Assembly: GCF_030252425.1 (NCBI RefSeq)
Contig: NZ_CP126994.1
Coordinates: 3,963,001-4,027,000, forward strand
Direction: 5' to 3'
Origin: Acidisoma sp. PAMC 29798
Lineage (GTDB): Bacteria; Pseudomonadota; Alphaproteobacteria; Acetobacterales; Acetobacteraceae
Length of the DNA stretch: 64,000 nt
The translations under genes and the position numbers were made by a program. Positions 56,916-64,000 of this stretch are shown here, in pieces; position 1 is the first letter of the stretch; the number at the start of each line of letters is the position of its first letter. The notes beneath the pieces were generated by a model that was given only the letters and a program-made list of their open reading frames with translations, had not been told where the DNA came from and ran no database searches.

Positions 56916-58511
56916 TTATGGTTTCCATCGCCATGGCAGAAGCTCATCGATCCTGTGAATAGGATGGTCGGCGATCCTTCCGATGATATCGGTTAAATAG
57001 GCCTGAGGGTTGATGCCGTTCATCTTGGCCGTCTCGACGATCGTGTACATGCAGGCGGCGCGCTGTCCGCCAGCGTCAGAGCCGCAGAACAGGTAATTCT
57101 TTCTTCCGAGGACCGGAGGTTTCATGGCGCGTTCAGCGGCGTTATTGCTGATCTCGAGCCTGCCATCCGTGACGTAGCGGGTCAGCGCTTTCCAGCGTGA
57201 CAGGGTGTAGCGGATTGCCTCGGCGAGAGAGCTCTTGCCGCTGATCCGGAGGAGCTCTGTTTCGAGGAATTGCTTGAGCTGCTCCAACAGTGGCTCGGCG
57301 TGTTCTCGCCTTGCGAAGGCGCGCTGGTCGGGCGGCTTTCCGCGGATGTGCCCTTCGACGGCGAACAGAGCCGCGATCCGGTGAAGAGCTTCAAGGGCGA
57401 TCGGCGACCCCGTTTGATGGTGCACGTCGTAGAAGTGCCGCCGGGCATGGCTCCAGCATGCGACCTCGACCAGCGGGGCGTCACCCAGTGGGGTCGTCGG
57501 CTTGTAGAACCGGGTAAATCCGCCGTAGCCGTCGGCATGCAGGAACCCACGATAGGAGCCGAGCAACGCTTCCACATGGACGCCCTTCCGGTCTGCCGAG
57601 TAGTGGTAGAATGCCGCGGGCGGCACATCCGATCCCCAGGGCCGCTCGTCCCGCACCGCGACCCAGAGCCGTCCCGTCCTGGTCTTGCCCAGACCCGGCG
57701 AGAGCACCGGAACCGTAGTGTCATCGGCATGGACAGCGACGCCCGCACGGACATGACGACCGATGGCTTCGGCAAGAGGCGCCAGCAGGAACAACGCCTG
57801 TCCTATCCAGTCGGCGAGTGTCGAGCGGTCCAGTTCCACCCCTTCACGGAGGCTGATCCCCGCCTGGCGGTGCAGTGGGATGTGGTCGCAGTATTTCGAC
57901 ACGACGACATGGGTGATCAGTCCCGGCCCCGGGCGCCCGCGCTCGATCGGCAGCGTGGGCATCGGCGCCTGGACAATCGTCTCGCAAGACCTGCAGCTCA
58001 GCTTGGGGCGAAGATGCCGAATGACCTTGAAGCTGGATGGGACGTATTCCAGCACATCACGCTCGTCCTGCCCGATGCGGCTGAACACGGTGCCGCCGCA
58101 GCCCGGGCAAACCCCGACTGGGTCGTGGGTGACGATTTCACGGGGTAGATGCTCGGGCAGCGGCTTGCGCACCGGATGTCTGCGCTCGGCGGCACCAGGT
58201 CGACCATGCAGGGCCGTGACAGCCGCTCTGGCCCGGGCTTCACTTTCGCCCGCATCCTCTTCGAGGTCGCCGATCAGGAGTTCGAGCTGCTCGATGTCTC
58301 GGTCAAGCTTCTCGGAAGACTGTCCGAACCGTGCCCGCCGGAGCTTGGCGAGCTGCATCTTCAGCTTCTCGATATGGAGCGCCTTCGCATGGATTTCTGC
58401 CGCGTTGGCAGCGATCTCGACGTCCTTGCGCGCCAATTCCGCCTGCAGGGTTTCAGCAAAAACCCGCAACGCATCTGGATCTGTCGGGAGAGGATCACTC
58501 GCCAGGGACAT
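56916..58511 (-). CDS. tnpC: IS66-family transposase TnpC (inner element)
   Basis: 531 aa. A leucine-rich coiled coil (IEKLKMQLAKLRRARFGQSS) is followed by a Cys zinc-binding region (VCPGCGGTVFSRIG, then KLSCRSCETIV) and the DDE domain: Asp in VAVHADDTTVPVLSPG, then LHADGYGGFTRFY, then the C-terminal SNNAAERAMKPPVLGRKNYLF. The frame is intact, consistent with a recently active copy. Confidence 0.95.
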   Translation of the reverse strand: MSLASDPLPTDPDALRVFAETLQAELARKDVEIAANAAEIHAKALHIEKLKMQLAKLRRARFGQSSEKLDRDIEQLELLIGDLEEDAGESEARARAAVTALHGRPGAAERRHPVRKPLPEHLPREIVTHDPVGVCPGCGGTVFSRIGQDERDVLEYVPSSFKVIRHLRPKLSCRSCETIVQAPMPTLPIERGRPGPGLITHVVVSKYCDHIPLHRQAGISLREGVELDRSTLADWIGQALFLLAPLAEAIGRHVRAGVAVHADDTTVPVLSPGLGKTRTGRLWVAVRDERPWGSDVPPAAFYHYSADRKGVHVEALLGSYRGFLHADGYGGFTRFYKPTTPLGDAPLVEVACWSHARRHFYDVHHQTGSPIALEALHRIAALFAVEGHIRGKPPDQRAFARREHAEPLLEQLKQFLETELLRISGKSSLAEAIRYTLSRWKALTRYVTDGRLEISNNAAERAMKPPVLGRKNYLFCGSDAGGQRAACMYTIVETAKMNGINPQAYLTDIIGRIADHPIHRIDELLPWRWKP

Positions 58512-58576
58512 GCCACCATTGTACCGGACCCGGCCACTCGGGTACAGCCTTTTCAGCGCGGCGAAGGCAGTTTCCG

Positions 58577-58930
58577 CTAAACCGCGACCGGCGTGCGTGG
58601 CGCCTCCGGTGCGACCGTCCGGCGCCAGTCAATCGCCTCGATCAGGAGAGCCATCTGGGCGGGCGTCAGAACCATCCCGCCATCGACGATCGGCGGCCAG
58701 ATGAAGCGGCCGCGTTCCAGCCGCTTGGCAAAGAGGCACAGGCCCGAGCCATCGTAGTAGAGGATCTTCAGGTAGTCGGCTCGCTTGCCGCGGAAGATGA
58801 AGACATGGCCCGAGAAGGGATCGACGCCCAGGATCGGTGCCACCTGGGCCGCGAGACCATCGAACCCATAGCGCATGCTGACAGGACGACACGCCAGGTA
58901 GACCCGCGTGCCCGCGGCAACCTGGATCAC
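58577..58930 (-). CDS. tnpB: IS66-family TnpB (inner element)
   Basis: 117 aa with the IS66 Orf2 blocks YLACRPVSMRYGFDGLAAQV, FIFRGKRADYLKILYYDGSG and LFAKRLERGRFIWP. Intact; its start overlaps the tnpA stop (ATGA). Confidence 0.94.
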   Translation of the reverse strand: MIQVAAGTRVYLACRPVSMRYGFDGLAAQVAPILGVDPFSGHVFIFRGKRADYLKILYYDGSGLCLFAKRLERGRFIWPPIVDGGMVLTPAQMALLIEAIDWRRTVAPEAPRTPVAV

Positions 58931-59499
58931 GATAGGCTCCGCAGCACGGCCAGCACGCGGCGGAGCGCCCCATCATCGACGGTCGCATCCACCCGCAGTG
59001 TCGTGCCGCCCGCCATGTCGATCTCGATGATGCTCGGTCGCTCATCCCTGTCGCGCCGCGGAACGGCCCCCCGGGGCCGCCGCGAAACCTTGGCAATGTC
59101 CATGCCGAGCGTCGATGTGCCGCGGGCCTCGGTAGATGGCTGAACCTTGGGCTTTGGAGGTCCGACAATCCCGAGCGGGATGAAGGTGACCGGCACCTCC
59201 ACGGGGGCCGCCTCTACGGTGTCCGGCCGCCTGCGCCGCGATGGGACAGAGGATGTCACCATCGTTTGTGCCTTCGCCATCCGGCGCCATCGATAGATGA
59301 GGCTGACGTGGATACCGTAGCGATGCGCTAAGTCTGGAGCCCGGACCCCTGGGCCAGATGATTCCGCCACGACCCGTGCGCGAAAGGCCGCGCTATAAGC
59401 TGGCCGTCGTTCAGAGACGATCTCGATCCGAGACTCAGAAGTTGCCACAGTGGCTGCCACAGTCGCAGCTTCAGTGGTTGAGATTCTCTCGCTGTCCAT
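58927..59499 (-). CDS. tnpA: IS66-family TnpA (inner element)
   Basis: 190 aa. The helix-turn-helix region is RARVVAESSGPGVRAPDLAH, then YGIHVSLIYRWRRMAKA. The C-terminal part ends ALRRVLAVLRSLS. A longer N-terminal extension than in the outer copy suggests that the two IS66 elements are of different subgroups. Confidence 0.9.
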   Translation of the reverse strand: MDSERISTTEAATVAATVATSESRIEIVSERRPAYSAAFRARVVAESSGPGVRAPDLAHRYGIHVSLIYRWRRMAKAQTMVTSSVPSRRRRPDTVEAAPVEVPVTFIPLGIVGPPKPKVQPSTEARGTSTLGMDIAKVSRRPRGAVPRRDRDERPSIIEIDMAGGTTLRVDATVDDGALRRVLAVLRSLS

Positions 59500-59566
59500 A
59501 CAACAGAAGAGAGCGAAAACCCTTCATTCGGACAAGGCGGCCATCACCGGTCGCTTACCTCCGAAC

Positions 59567-60546
59567 CTCTGCCGGACGACATCGACACACTGCGCGCGGA
59601 AGTGGCGGCAGGGCGCGCACGCGCCGCCGCAGACCAGGCGCTGATCGCCCACCAGCAGCTGCAAATCGCCAAGCTGCGGCATGCGCTCTACGGCCATCGC
59701 TCCGAACGTACGACCCGGCTGATCGAGCAGATGGAGCTCGGCCTGGAGGAGGCGGAAGCGACAGCGACCGAGGACGAGATTGCCGCCGAGCAGGCGGCGG
59801 CATGCACGACAAACGTGGCGGCCTTCGCCCGCAAGCGCCCTTCGCGCCAGCCGTTCCCGAGCACCTGCCGCGCGAGCGCGTGGTCGAGCCCGCACCGGTC
59901 AGCTGCCTGTGCTGCGGCAGCGCGCGACTCCGCCGACTTGGCGAGGACGTGACCGAGACGCTGGAGGTGATCCCGCGCAGCTGGAAGGTGATCCAGAATG
60001 TGCGGGAGAAATTCACCTGCCGCGACTGCGAAGCGATCAGCCAGCCATCGCCCGCGCCTGGGTCTATGTGCGTGATGACCGGCCGTTTGGCGGCCCGGCA
60101 CCGCCGGCTGCCGTATTCTACTACTCCCGCGATCGCGGCGGGCAACATCCGCAAGCCCACCTGGCGGGATATGCCGGCATCCTGCAGGCCGACGCTTATG
60201 GCGGCTACGGCAAGCTGTACGAAGCCAGCCGAAGTCCCGGCGCGATCTTGGAAGCCGGGTGTTGGGCGCACGCACGCCGCAAGTTCTTCGTGTTGGCCGA
60301 CGTGGAATCAGCGGCTCGGCGCCGCGCACAGGGAAAGAGCCAAGCGGTGATATCGCCGCTCTGCCTGGAAGCGGTTCAACGCATCGACAAGCTATTCGAC
60401 ATCGAGCGTGACATCAACGGATGCAGTGCTGAACGGCGGCAAAGCGCGCGCGAGGAATTGAGCAAACCTATCGTGGCCGACCTGCACCGCTGGATGATGG
60501 ACGAGCGCAGAAAGCTATCGAGCGGCAACGACGTTACTAAAGCGAT
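59567..60546 (+). pseudogene. tnpC: Outer IS66 tnpC, broken remainder
   Basis: Continues the frame from 56841 (LPDDIDTLRAEVAAGRARAA, IAKLRHALYGHRSERTTRLI). A frame change near 59835 moves the sequence to EHLPRERVVEPAPVSCLCCG, TETLEVIPRSWKVIQNVREK. Near 60055 about 100 codons are missing, and the frame resumes at VYVRDDRPFGGPAPPAAVFY. It ends at VTKAMD where the IS5-family element begins. The active-site region is lost. Confidence 0.85.
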
Positions 60547-61652
60547 GGACTGTGTTGCATGGATCAGCGAGCGATTGCAGCCCGACCATCTTGTGTTTCC
60601 GTTACGGTAGGAGCACGAACTCCGGGCGCCCGAGTTCCAGCATCCGGTTCAGTGCGTTCACGGCGATGGCAACCTCGGTTGCTCGACGCCGATTAGTCCG
60701 GGATCGTAGCCCGCCCCCAATGACCCGTTTGAAGCGGCTGATGTCAGCCTCGACCAGGGCTCGCCAGTGATAGCCATAGGCCTTCTGCCAGGCCATGCGG
60801 CCGCGCTCGGAAATGACCTGCACGTGGCGGTCGCGCACGGTCGGTGCCGTCTGGGCTGTGTCGCTCGGCACGGCGCTGGATCGTGGTGGGACGATGACGG
60901 ACGCCTCGGGATGCCGGGCGGCGACTTGGCCATAGACGCCGTCCTGGTCGTAAGCGCCGTCGGCGGTGAACGACGCGACCGAGCCTTCCACCTGATCGAG
61001 CAACGCCCCGACCTGCGAGGCATCGTCGATGTCGCTGGTGGTGATCGTCGCCGCCGCGATCTGCCCAGTGTCGGTGTCCACGGCGATGTGCAGCTTGCGC
61101 CAGGACCGCCGTGTCTTCGTGCCGTGCTTCTCGAGCAGCCATTCGCCGGAGCCACAGAGCTTCAGCCCCGTACTGTCCACCAGCAGGTGCACGGGACCGT
61201 AGCCTAGTCGCGGACGAACCACGTCCAGCGCCTCGGCCCGGCGGCTCAAGGTCGTGTGGTCCGGCACGGCGAGATCGAGACCAAGCAGGGCAATGATGGA
61301 GCCGATCAGCCCTTCGGTCTGCCGCAGGGCCAAGCGGAACACCGCTTTCAACGTCAGCGCCGTGGCGATCGCCAGGTCCGAATAGCGCGGCTGGCCACCT
61401 CGCGTAGTCCGCGGTTCGGCTTTCCACATCACGATCGCCGCGTCGGTAAACCACACGGTCAGACTGCCTCTTTGCCGCAGGGCCGCATCGTAGGCTGCAG
61501 AGTTCGTGGCCCGGTGCTGCTGCTTTGGGATGTGATGGCGACGCTCGGCGTTGGCTTTGAACGGCACGACGACTCACTCCATACACTGACGGAAATAGCC
61601 CTACGTCATCCTACCTCAGGCCACCATGTCATGGTCCATGCACCACACTCGC
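60547..61652 (-). mobile_element. IS5-family (IS903-like) element, approximate ends
   Basis: Left end near GGACTGTGTTGCATGG (60547) and right end (reverse complement) CGAGTGTGGTGCATGG near 61652 form imperfect terminal repeats. No target duplication was found, and the right flank does not continue the tnpC gene, suggesting an adjacent deletion or recombination. Confidence 0.65.
60602..61567 (-). CDS. IS5-family (IS903 group) transposase
   Basis: 321 aa. DDE blocks: LLVDSTGLKLCGSGEWLLEKH (first Asp), ASFTADGAYDQDGVYGQVAA (second Asp), and the Glu in VEADISRFKRVIGGGLRSR. RSWRKLHIAVDTDTGQIAAA lies between. Full-length and apparently intact. Confidence 0.94.
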   Translation of the reverse strand: MPFKANAERRHHIPKQQHRATNSAAYDAALRQRGSLTVWFTDAAIVMWKAEPRTTRGGQPRYSDLAIATALTLKAVFRLALRQTEGLIGSIIALLGLDLAVPDHTTLSRRAEALDVVRPRLGYGPVHLLVDSTGLKLCGSGEWLLEKHGTKTRRSWRKLHIAVDTDTGQIAAATITTSDIDDASQVGALLDQVEGSVASFTADGAYDQDGVYGQVAARHPEASVIVPPRSSAVPSDTAQTAPTVRDRHVQVISERGRMAWQKAYGYHWRALVEADISRFKRVIGGGLRSRTNRRRATEVAIAVNALNRMLELGRPEFVLLP

Positions 61653-61779
61653 TCGAAGTGACTGGCCTTGAACTCGATCATCACATGCTCGCCGCTGAAA
61701 CCCTCGCCGGCAAACATGCACCAAGCGGATCGGTCGGCCAAATTTGCGACAGAACCTTCTGAAGCACAAAGTCTTCGTT
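61653..61779. other. Unassigned sequence right of the IS5-family element
   Basis: 127 bp with no recognised gene. A plus-strand frame (LELDHHMLAAETLAGKHAPS) crosses it but has no start outside the IS and no known family. Confidence 0.4.
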
Positions 61780-62589
61780 TTACTTCACCGCACCGAACGT
61801 CAGACCGCGCGCGAATTGGCGCTGCGCCAGCCAGCCTATCAGCAACATCGGAGCAGTAGCTATCAGGGAAACGGCGGAGAGTTTCGCCATGGATGAATCG
61901 CCAGAGAGAGTTGCCACATAGGCGCTAAGGGGGACTCCTTTAGAAGATGTCATCTGAATACTCCAGAAAGCCTCGTTCCAGCACAGGACGATTGAAACGA
62001 GCGCTGCCGAGTAAAGGCCCGGACGGCATAACGGGATTACCATGATGAAGAATTGCTGCCCGACGGTGGCGCCGTCGATACTTGCGCTGTCGAGGATCTC
62101 GCGAGGTATATCACGCATGGAGGAATATGCCATGAAGGTCACGATCGGAAGGTTGAGCGATGTGTATATTAAAACTAACCCGAACTGTGTGTCGATTAGC
62201 CCAATCGCTTTGAAAATTAGATACATGGGAATAACCATGCCAATGCCTGGCATGAACCGCGTCATTAGCATTCCGAGCAAAACGGGGCTCCTCCCCTTCG
62301 TCATATGAAAAGCGAGCGCGTAGGCGGCGGGCACCGCCAGCAAGAAGCACAGAAAGGTCGCCCCGAACGACTCGACGACGCTGTTGAGAAGCGCTCGTGT
62401 GACACTGGCGTCCGCAAAGACTGAGGCGATGTTATCGAGAGTCGGTACGAACGGCAGCATCAACGGAAATTGGTTTGCGTCGATAACGTTTTTGAACGCG
62501 GTCAGCGCCATGACCAGGATCGGCGACGCCATCGTCAGGGCTACGAACCACGCCAGTCCTGTCACCGCAAACTTTCCGTTGCTTCTCAT
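61780..62589 (-). CDS. Carbohydrate ABC transporter permease, MalG family
   Basis: About 269 aa from ATG 62589 (CGGAG nine bases upstream; ATG 62613 is an alternative). Six hydrophobic helices; the ABC-permease EAA loop is present as PREILDSASIDGATVGQQFF. The C-terminal LAQRQFARGLTFGAVK is typical of MalG-type sugar/polyol permeases, which form the channel with a MalF-type partner. The partner permease, binding protein and ATPase are not in the window, and the IS cluster lies immediately downstream, so the operon has probably been cut. Confidence 0.92.
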   Translation of the reverse strand: MRSNGKFAVTGLAWFVALTMASPILVMALTAFKNVIDANQFPLMLPFVPTLDNIASVFADASVTRALLNSVVESFGATFLCFLLAVPAAYALAFHMTKGRSPVLLGMLMTRFMPGIGMVIPMYLIFKAIGLIDTQFGLVLIYTSLNLPIVTFMAYSSMRDIPREILDSASIDGATVGQQFFIMVIPLCRPGLYSAALVSIVLCWNEAFWSIQMTSSKGVPLSAYVATLSGDSSMAKLSAVSLIATAPMLLIGWLAQRQFARGLTFGAVK

Positions 62590-62791
62590 CGCGGGTGGCT
62601 CCGATACGACCATTGCAGCCAACCCGAAAAGCCTATCCGGGAAAGACGAGGAACTAGTTCGGCGAGGTGTTCTGAAATCCGTCACCGACGGACTAAGGTG
62701 ACATACGGCCACGCTTGACTCCACAGAAAGCATGTGGTCCATATTATGCGACCTTACGCGCTTTCAGCGTCAGGTCGCCGTGAGACCCGCC

Positions 62792-63643
62792 ATGACCGAT
62801 GCAGCCTCATCTTTCCGCCTGTTAATCTCTCTGCGGAAAATAGACTATTGCGCAAATCTTCAGTTCTGCTGCGACCACTATCGCTCGGTGTCTGAGGTCT
62901 GCCGGCGCGTTAAAGTTAATCGGCAGCAATTCAATCGCTACCTGACAGGATCAGCATCTCCCTCGCGTCACAACCACAGGCTAATCAGCACCTTTTTCGG
63001 GCTGGAAGAGGATGAACTGTTAGCGCCGCATGGTGTCTTCGTGCAGTCGTTTAAGCTGAGGTCCGACGCGCAGCAGAAATTCGCGCCACCTGTTGGGCTC
63101 TTGCAAACGGCGTCCGGCGCCGCCGCCCGGAGCCTTTCGGAGTATCAAGGCTACTACTTCAAGTACTTTTATTCCTATCTTGGCACTCAGCGCATCAAGC
63201 GAGAACTGGCGCGGTGGTCCTATCGAGATGATGTGCTCGTCTCCTCCGTTAAGCAGCGCTACTCGGGCGAGGACGAAGAAGGCAAAAGCGCGGTGCGCTT
63301 CATCACGTACCGCGGCATCGTCGGCACTCTCGGTGACCGCCTCTTCACAACAGACTTTCAGCGGGGTTCAGCGCGCGAGGTCGCAACGATGATCCTTTAT
63401 CCCAAGGGGCGGCTGCTCGAGCGGCTGCACGGCATGACGATCGGAGTGAGTCATGGCGCTGCCCGGTCTATAGTTGCTGCACGCGTTGTTATGGACTTTA
63501 TCGGGACCGAGATCGACATTCGGGCCGCGCTGGGTCGGCTCGGGACTTTTGGCGTCGACGAACCTTCGGTGCCGGACGCAATCAAGCGGTCGATCACAAA
63601 TAACATGCGGGCCGATGAACCTTTGTTTTTTGCTCGGCCATGA
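62792..63643 (+). CDS. Helix-turn-helix transcriptional regulator (sugar-ABC neighbour)
   Basis: About 283 aa from ATG 62792 (an upstream ATG at 62732 is possible). An N-terminal XRE-like helix-turn-helix covers residues about 15-65 (SVSEVCRRVKVNRQQFNRYL, TGSASPSRHNHRLISTFFGL). The C-terminal 200 residues have no signature I can name. It is divergent from the MalG permease gene and probably controls it. Similar regulators often sit at the start of alphaproteobacterial sugar-ABC loci. Confidence 0.75.
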   Translation: MTDAASSFRLLISLRKIDYCANLQFCCDHYRSVSEVCRRVKVNRQQFNRYLTGSASPSRHNHRLISTFFGLEEDELLAPHGVFVQSFKLRSDAQQKFAPPVGLLQTASGAAARSLSEYQGYYFKYFYSYLGTQRIKRELARWSYRDDVLVSSVKQRYSGEDEEGKSAVRFITYRGIVGTLGDRLFTTDFQRGSAREVATMILYPKGRLLERLHGMTIGVSHGAARSIVAARVVMDFIGTEIDIRAALGRLGTFGVDEPSVPDAIKRSITNNMRADEPLFFARP

Positions 63644-63772
63644 ACATTATTTCTGCCAGCTCACCACCGGGTCGCAACCTGCTGGCAGCCGTCGGATCGC
63701 CAGCACCATCCTACAGGACACCAAATTGCGGATGCGCGCGTGGTTCCGCGGTATGCATATGCTTGCTCAGGG

Positions 63773-64000
63773 CAAAAAGTGCTGACAGGTCGGCCACCAG
63801 CTTCCGCAGCTTTGCGTTCTCGTTCTCAAGCAGCTTCAGCCGCCGCATCTCCGTCGGCAGCAGCCCATCGTATTTCTTCTTCCAGTTGAAGTAGGTCGCC
63901 TGACTGATCCCGGCCTTCCGGCAGATGTCCGTCACAGGAATCCCGTCGGCTCACTGCTTCAGAATGAATGCCTTCTGCGCATCCGAAAACTTCGATGCCT
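63773..64000 (-). pseudogene. IS3-family orfA remnant (cut at the right edge)
   Basis: On the minus strand: KFSDAQKAFILKQ, an in-frame TGA, then ADGIPVTDICRKAGISQATY and FNWKKKYDGLLPTEMRRLKL, ENENAKLRKLVADLSA. This is the OrfA helix-turn-helix/leucine zipper of IS3-family elements. The stop breaks it at about residue 20 and the similarity ends after VADLS, before the usual LDKEMLQDVI, so orfB is absent on this side. Confidence 0.8.

Larger units (their letters stand above)
56861..59558 (-). mobile_element. IS66-family element (inner, complete)
   Basis: 2698 bp. Ends begin GTAAGCG on both sides: left GTAAGCGTCGGCCAATGGCC, right reverse complement GTAAGCGACCGGTGATGGCC. CTCCGAAC (8 bp) is duplicated at 56853-56860 and 59559-59566. 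Carries tnpA, tnpB and tnpC on the minus strand. Inserted in the outer element's tnpC. Confidence 0.93.

Noticed and set aside
57270-58704. Plus-strand ORFs of 292 and 313 aa
   Set aside because: Antisense to the inner IS66 tnpC.

Overview
The window looks like part of an alphaproteobacterial genome, most likely Hyphomicrobiales (Rhizobiales). It is GC-rich and carries a cyclic beta-1,2-glucan synthase, alphaproteobacterial-type small proteins, PRC-barrel, BON and CYTH-CHAD proteins typical of low-oxygen or stress islands in that order, and a gene resembling the 8-vinyl reductase BciA of bacteriochlorophyll synthesis. Genus cannot be assigned from this sequence alone. No rRNA, tRNA or CRISPR array was seen.

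Positions 1-42400 form a dense stress, energy and acid-tolerance island. From left to right it holds: a PRC-barrel protein and a small membrane protein (minus); a zinc alcohol dehydrogenase (plus); an MscS channel fused to a cyclic-nucleotide-binding domain (minus); a plus-strand run of grpE, aldehyde dehydrogenase, the three transhydrogenase genes and a second alcohol dehydrogenase; katG and a cytochrome c (minus); a BamA remnant; a cytochrome b / cytochrome c' pair divergent from a two-component system; a PPDK-like swivelling-domain orphan; and then a long minus-strand series. Read in the direction of transcription, that series is: APC transporter, Orn/Lys/Arg decarboxylase, arcA, arcB, arcC, P-type H+-ATPase, PPK2, a 59-aa ORF, the giant ndvB and a small conserved protein. 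Divergent from it on the plus strand are a triple-BON protein, a CYTH-CHAD protein and an eRF1-like 'translational machinery' protein.

The main discovery candidate is a repeated box, CTARGTAGTTTCCG when read toward the gene. It occurs nine times (ends near 1390, 1461, 4116, 4197, 18556, 27354, 32184, 39493, 39561). Every copy points at a start codon, usually 50-100 bp away, and the copies are paired back-to-back in all three divergent promoters. It resembles the FixJ binding site, so the island probably forms a single low-oxygen regulon that links redox balancing, arginine fermentation, acid resistance, proton pumping, polyphosphate energy use and envelope glucan. An IS630 copy has inserted at codon 9/10 of the H+-ATPase gene and separated it from its box; removing the IS and one TA restores the frame exactly. 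arcA also appears to have lost a standard start codon for its conserved N-terminus.

Positions 42400-64000 are a decaying accessory zone: a broken copper-ATPase gene, bciA, a fused toxin/antitoxin remnant and a complete ParDE-type pair, an IS21 element with a 7-bp target duplication, a TetR/SDR/ester-cyclase/VOC/deacetylase/LysR metabolic cassette, a Tn3 transposase remnant split by an IS5-family element, a HigBA-type pair, one IS66 element inside another (8-bp duplication), a second IS5-family element, an orphan sugar-ABC permease beside a regulator, and an IS3 orfA remnant at the right edge.
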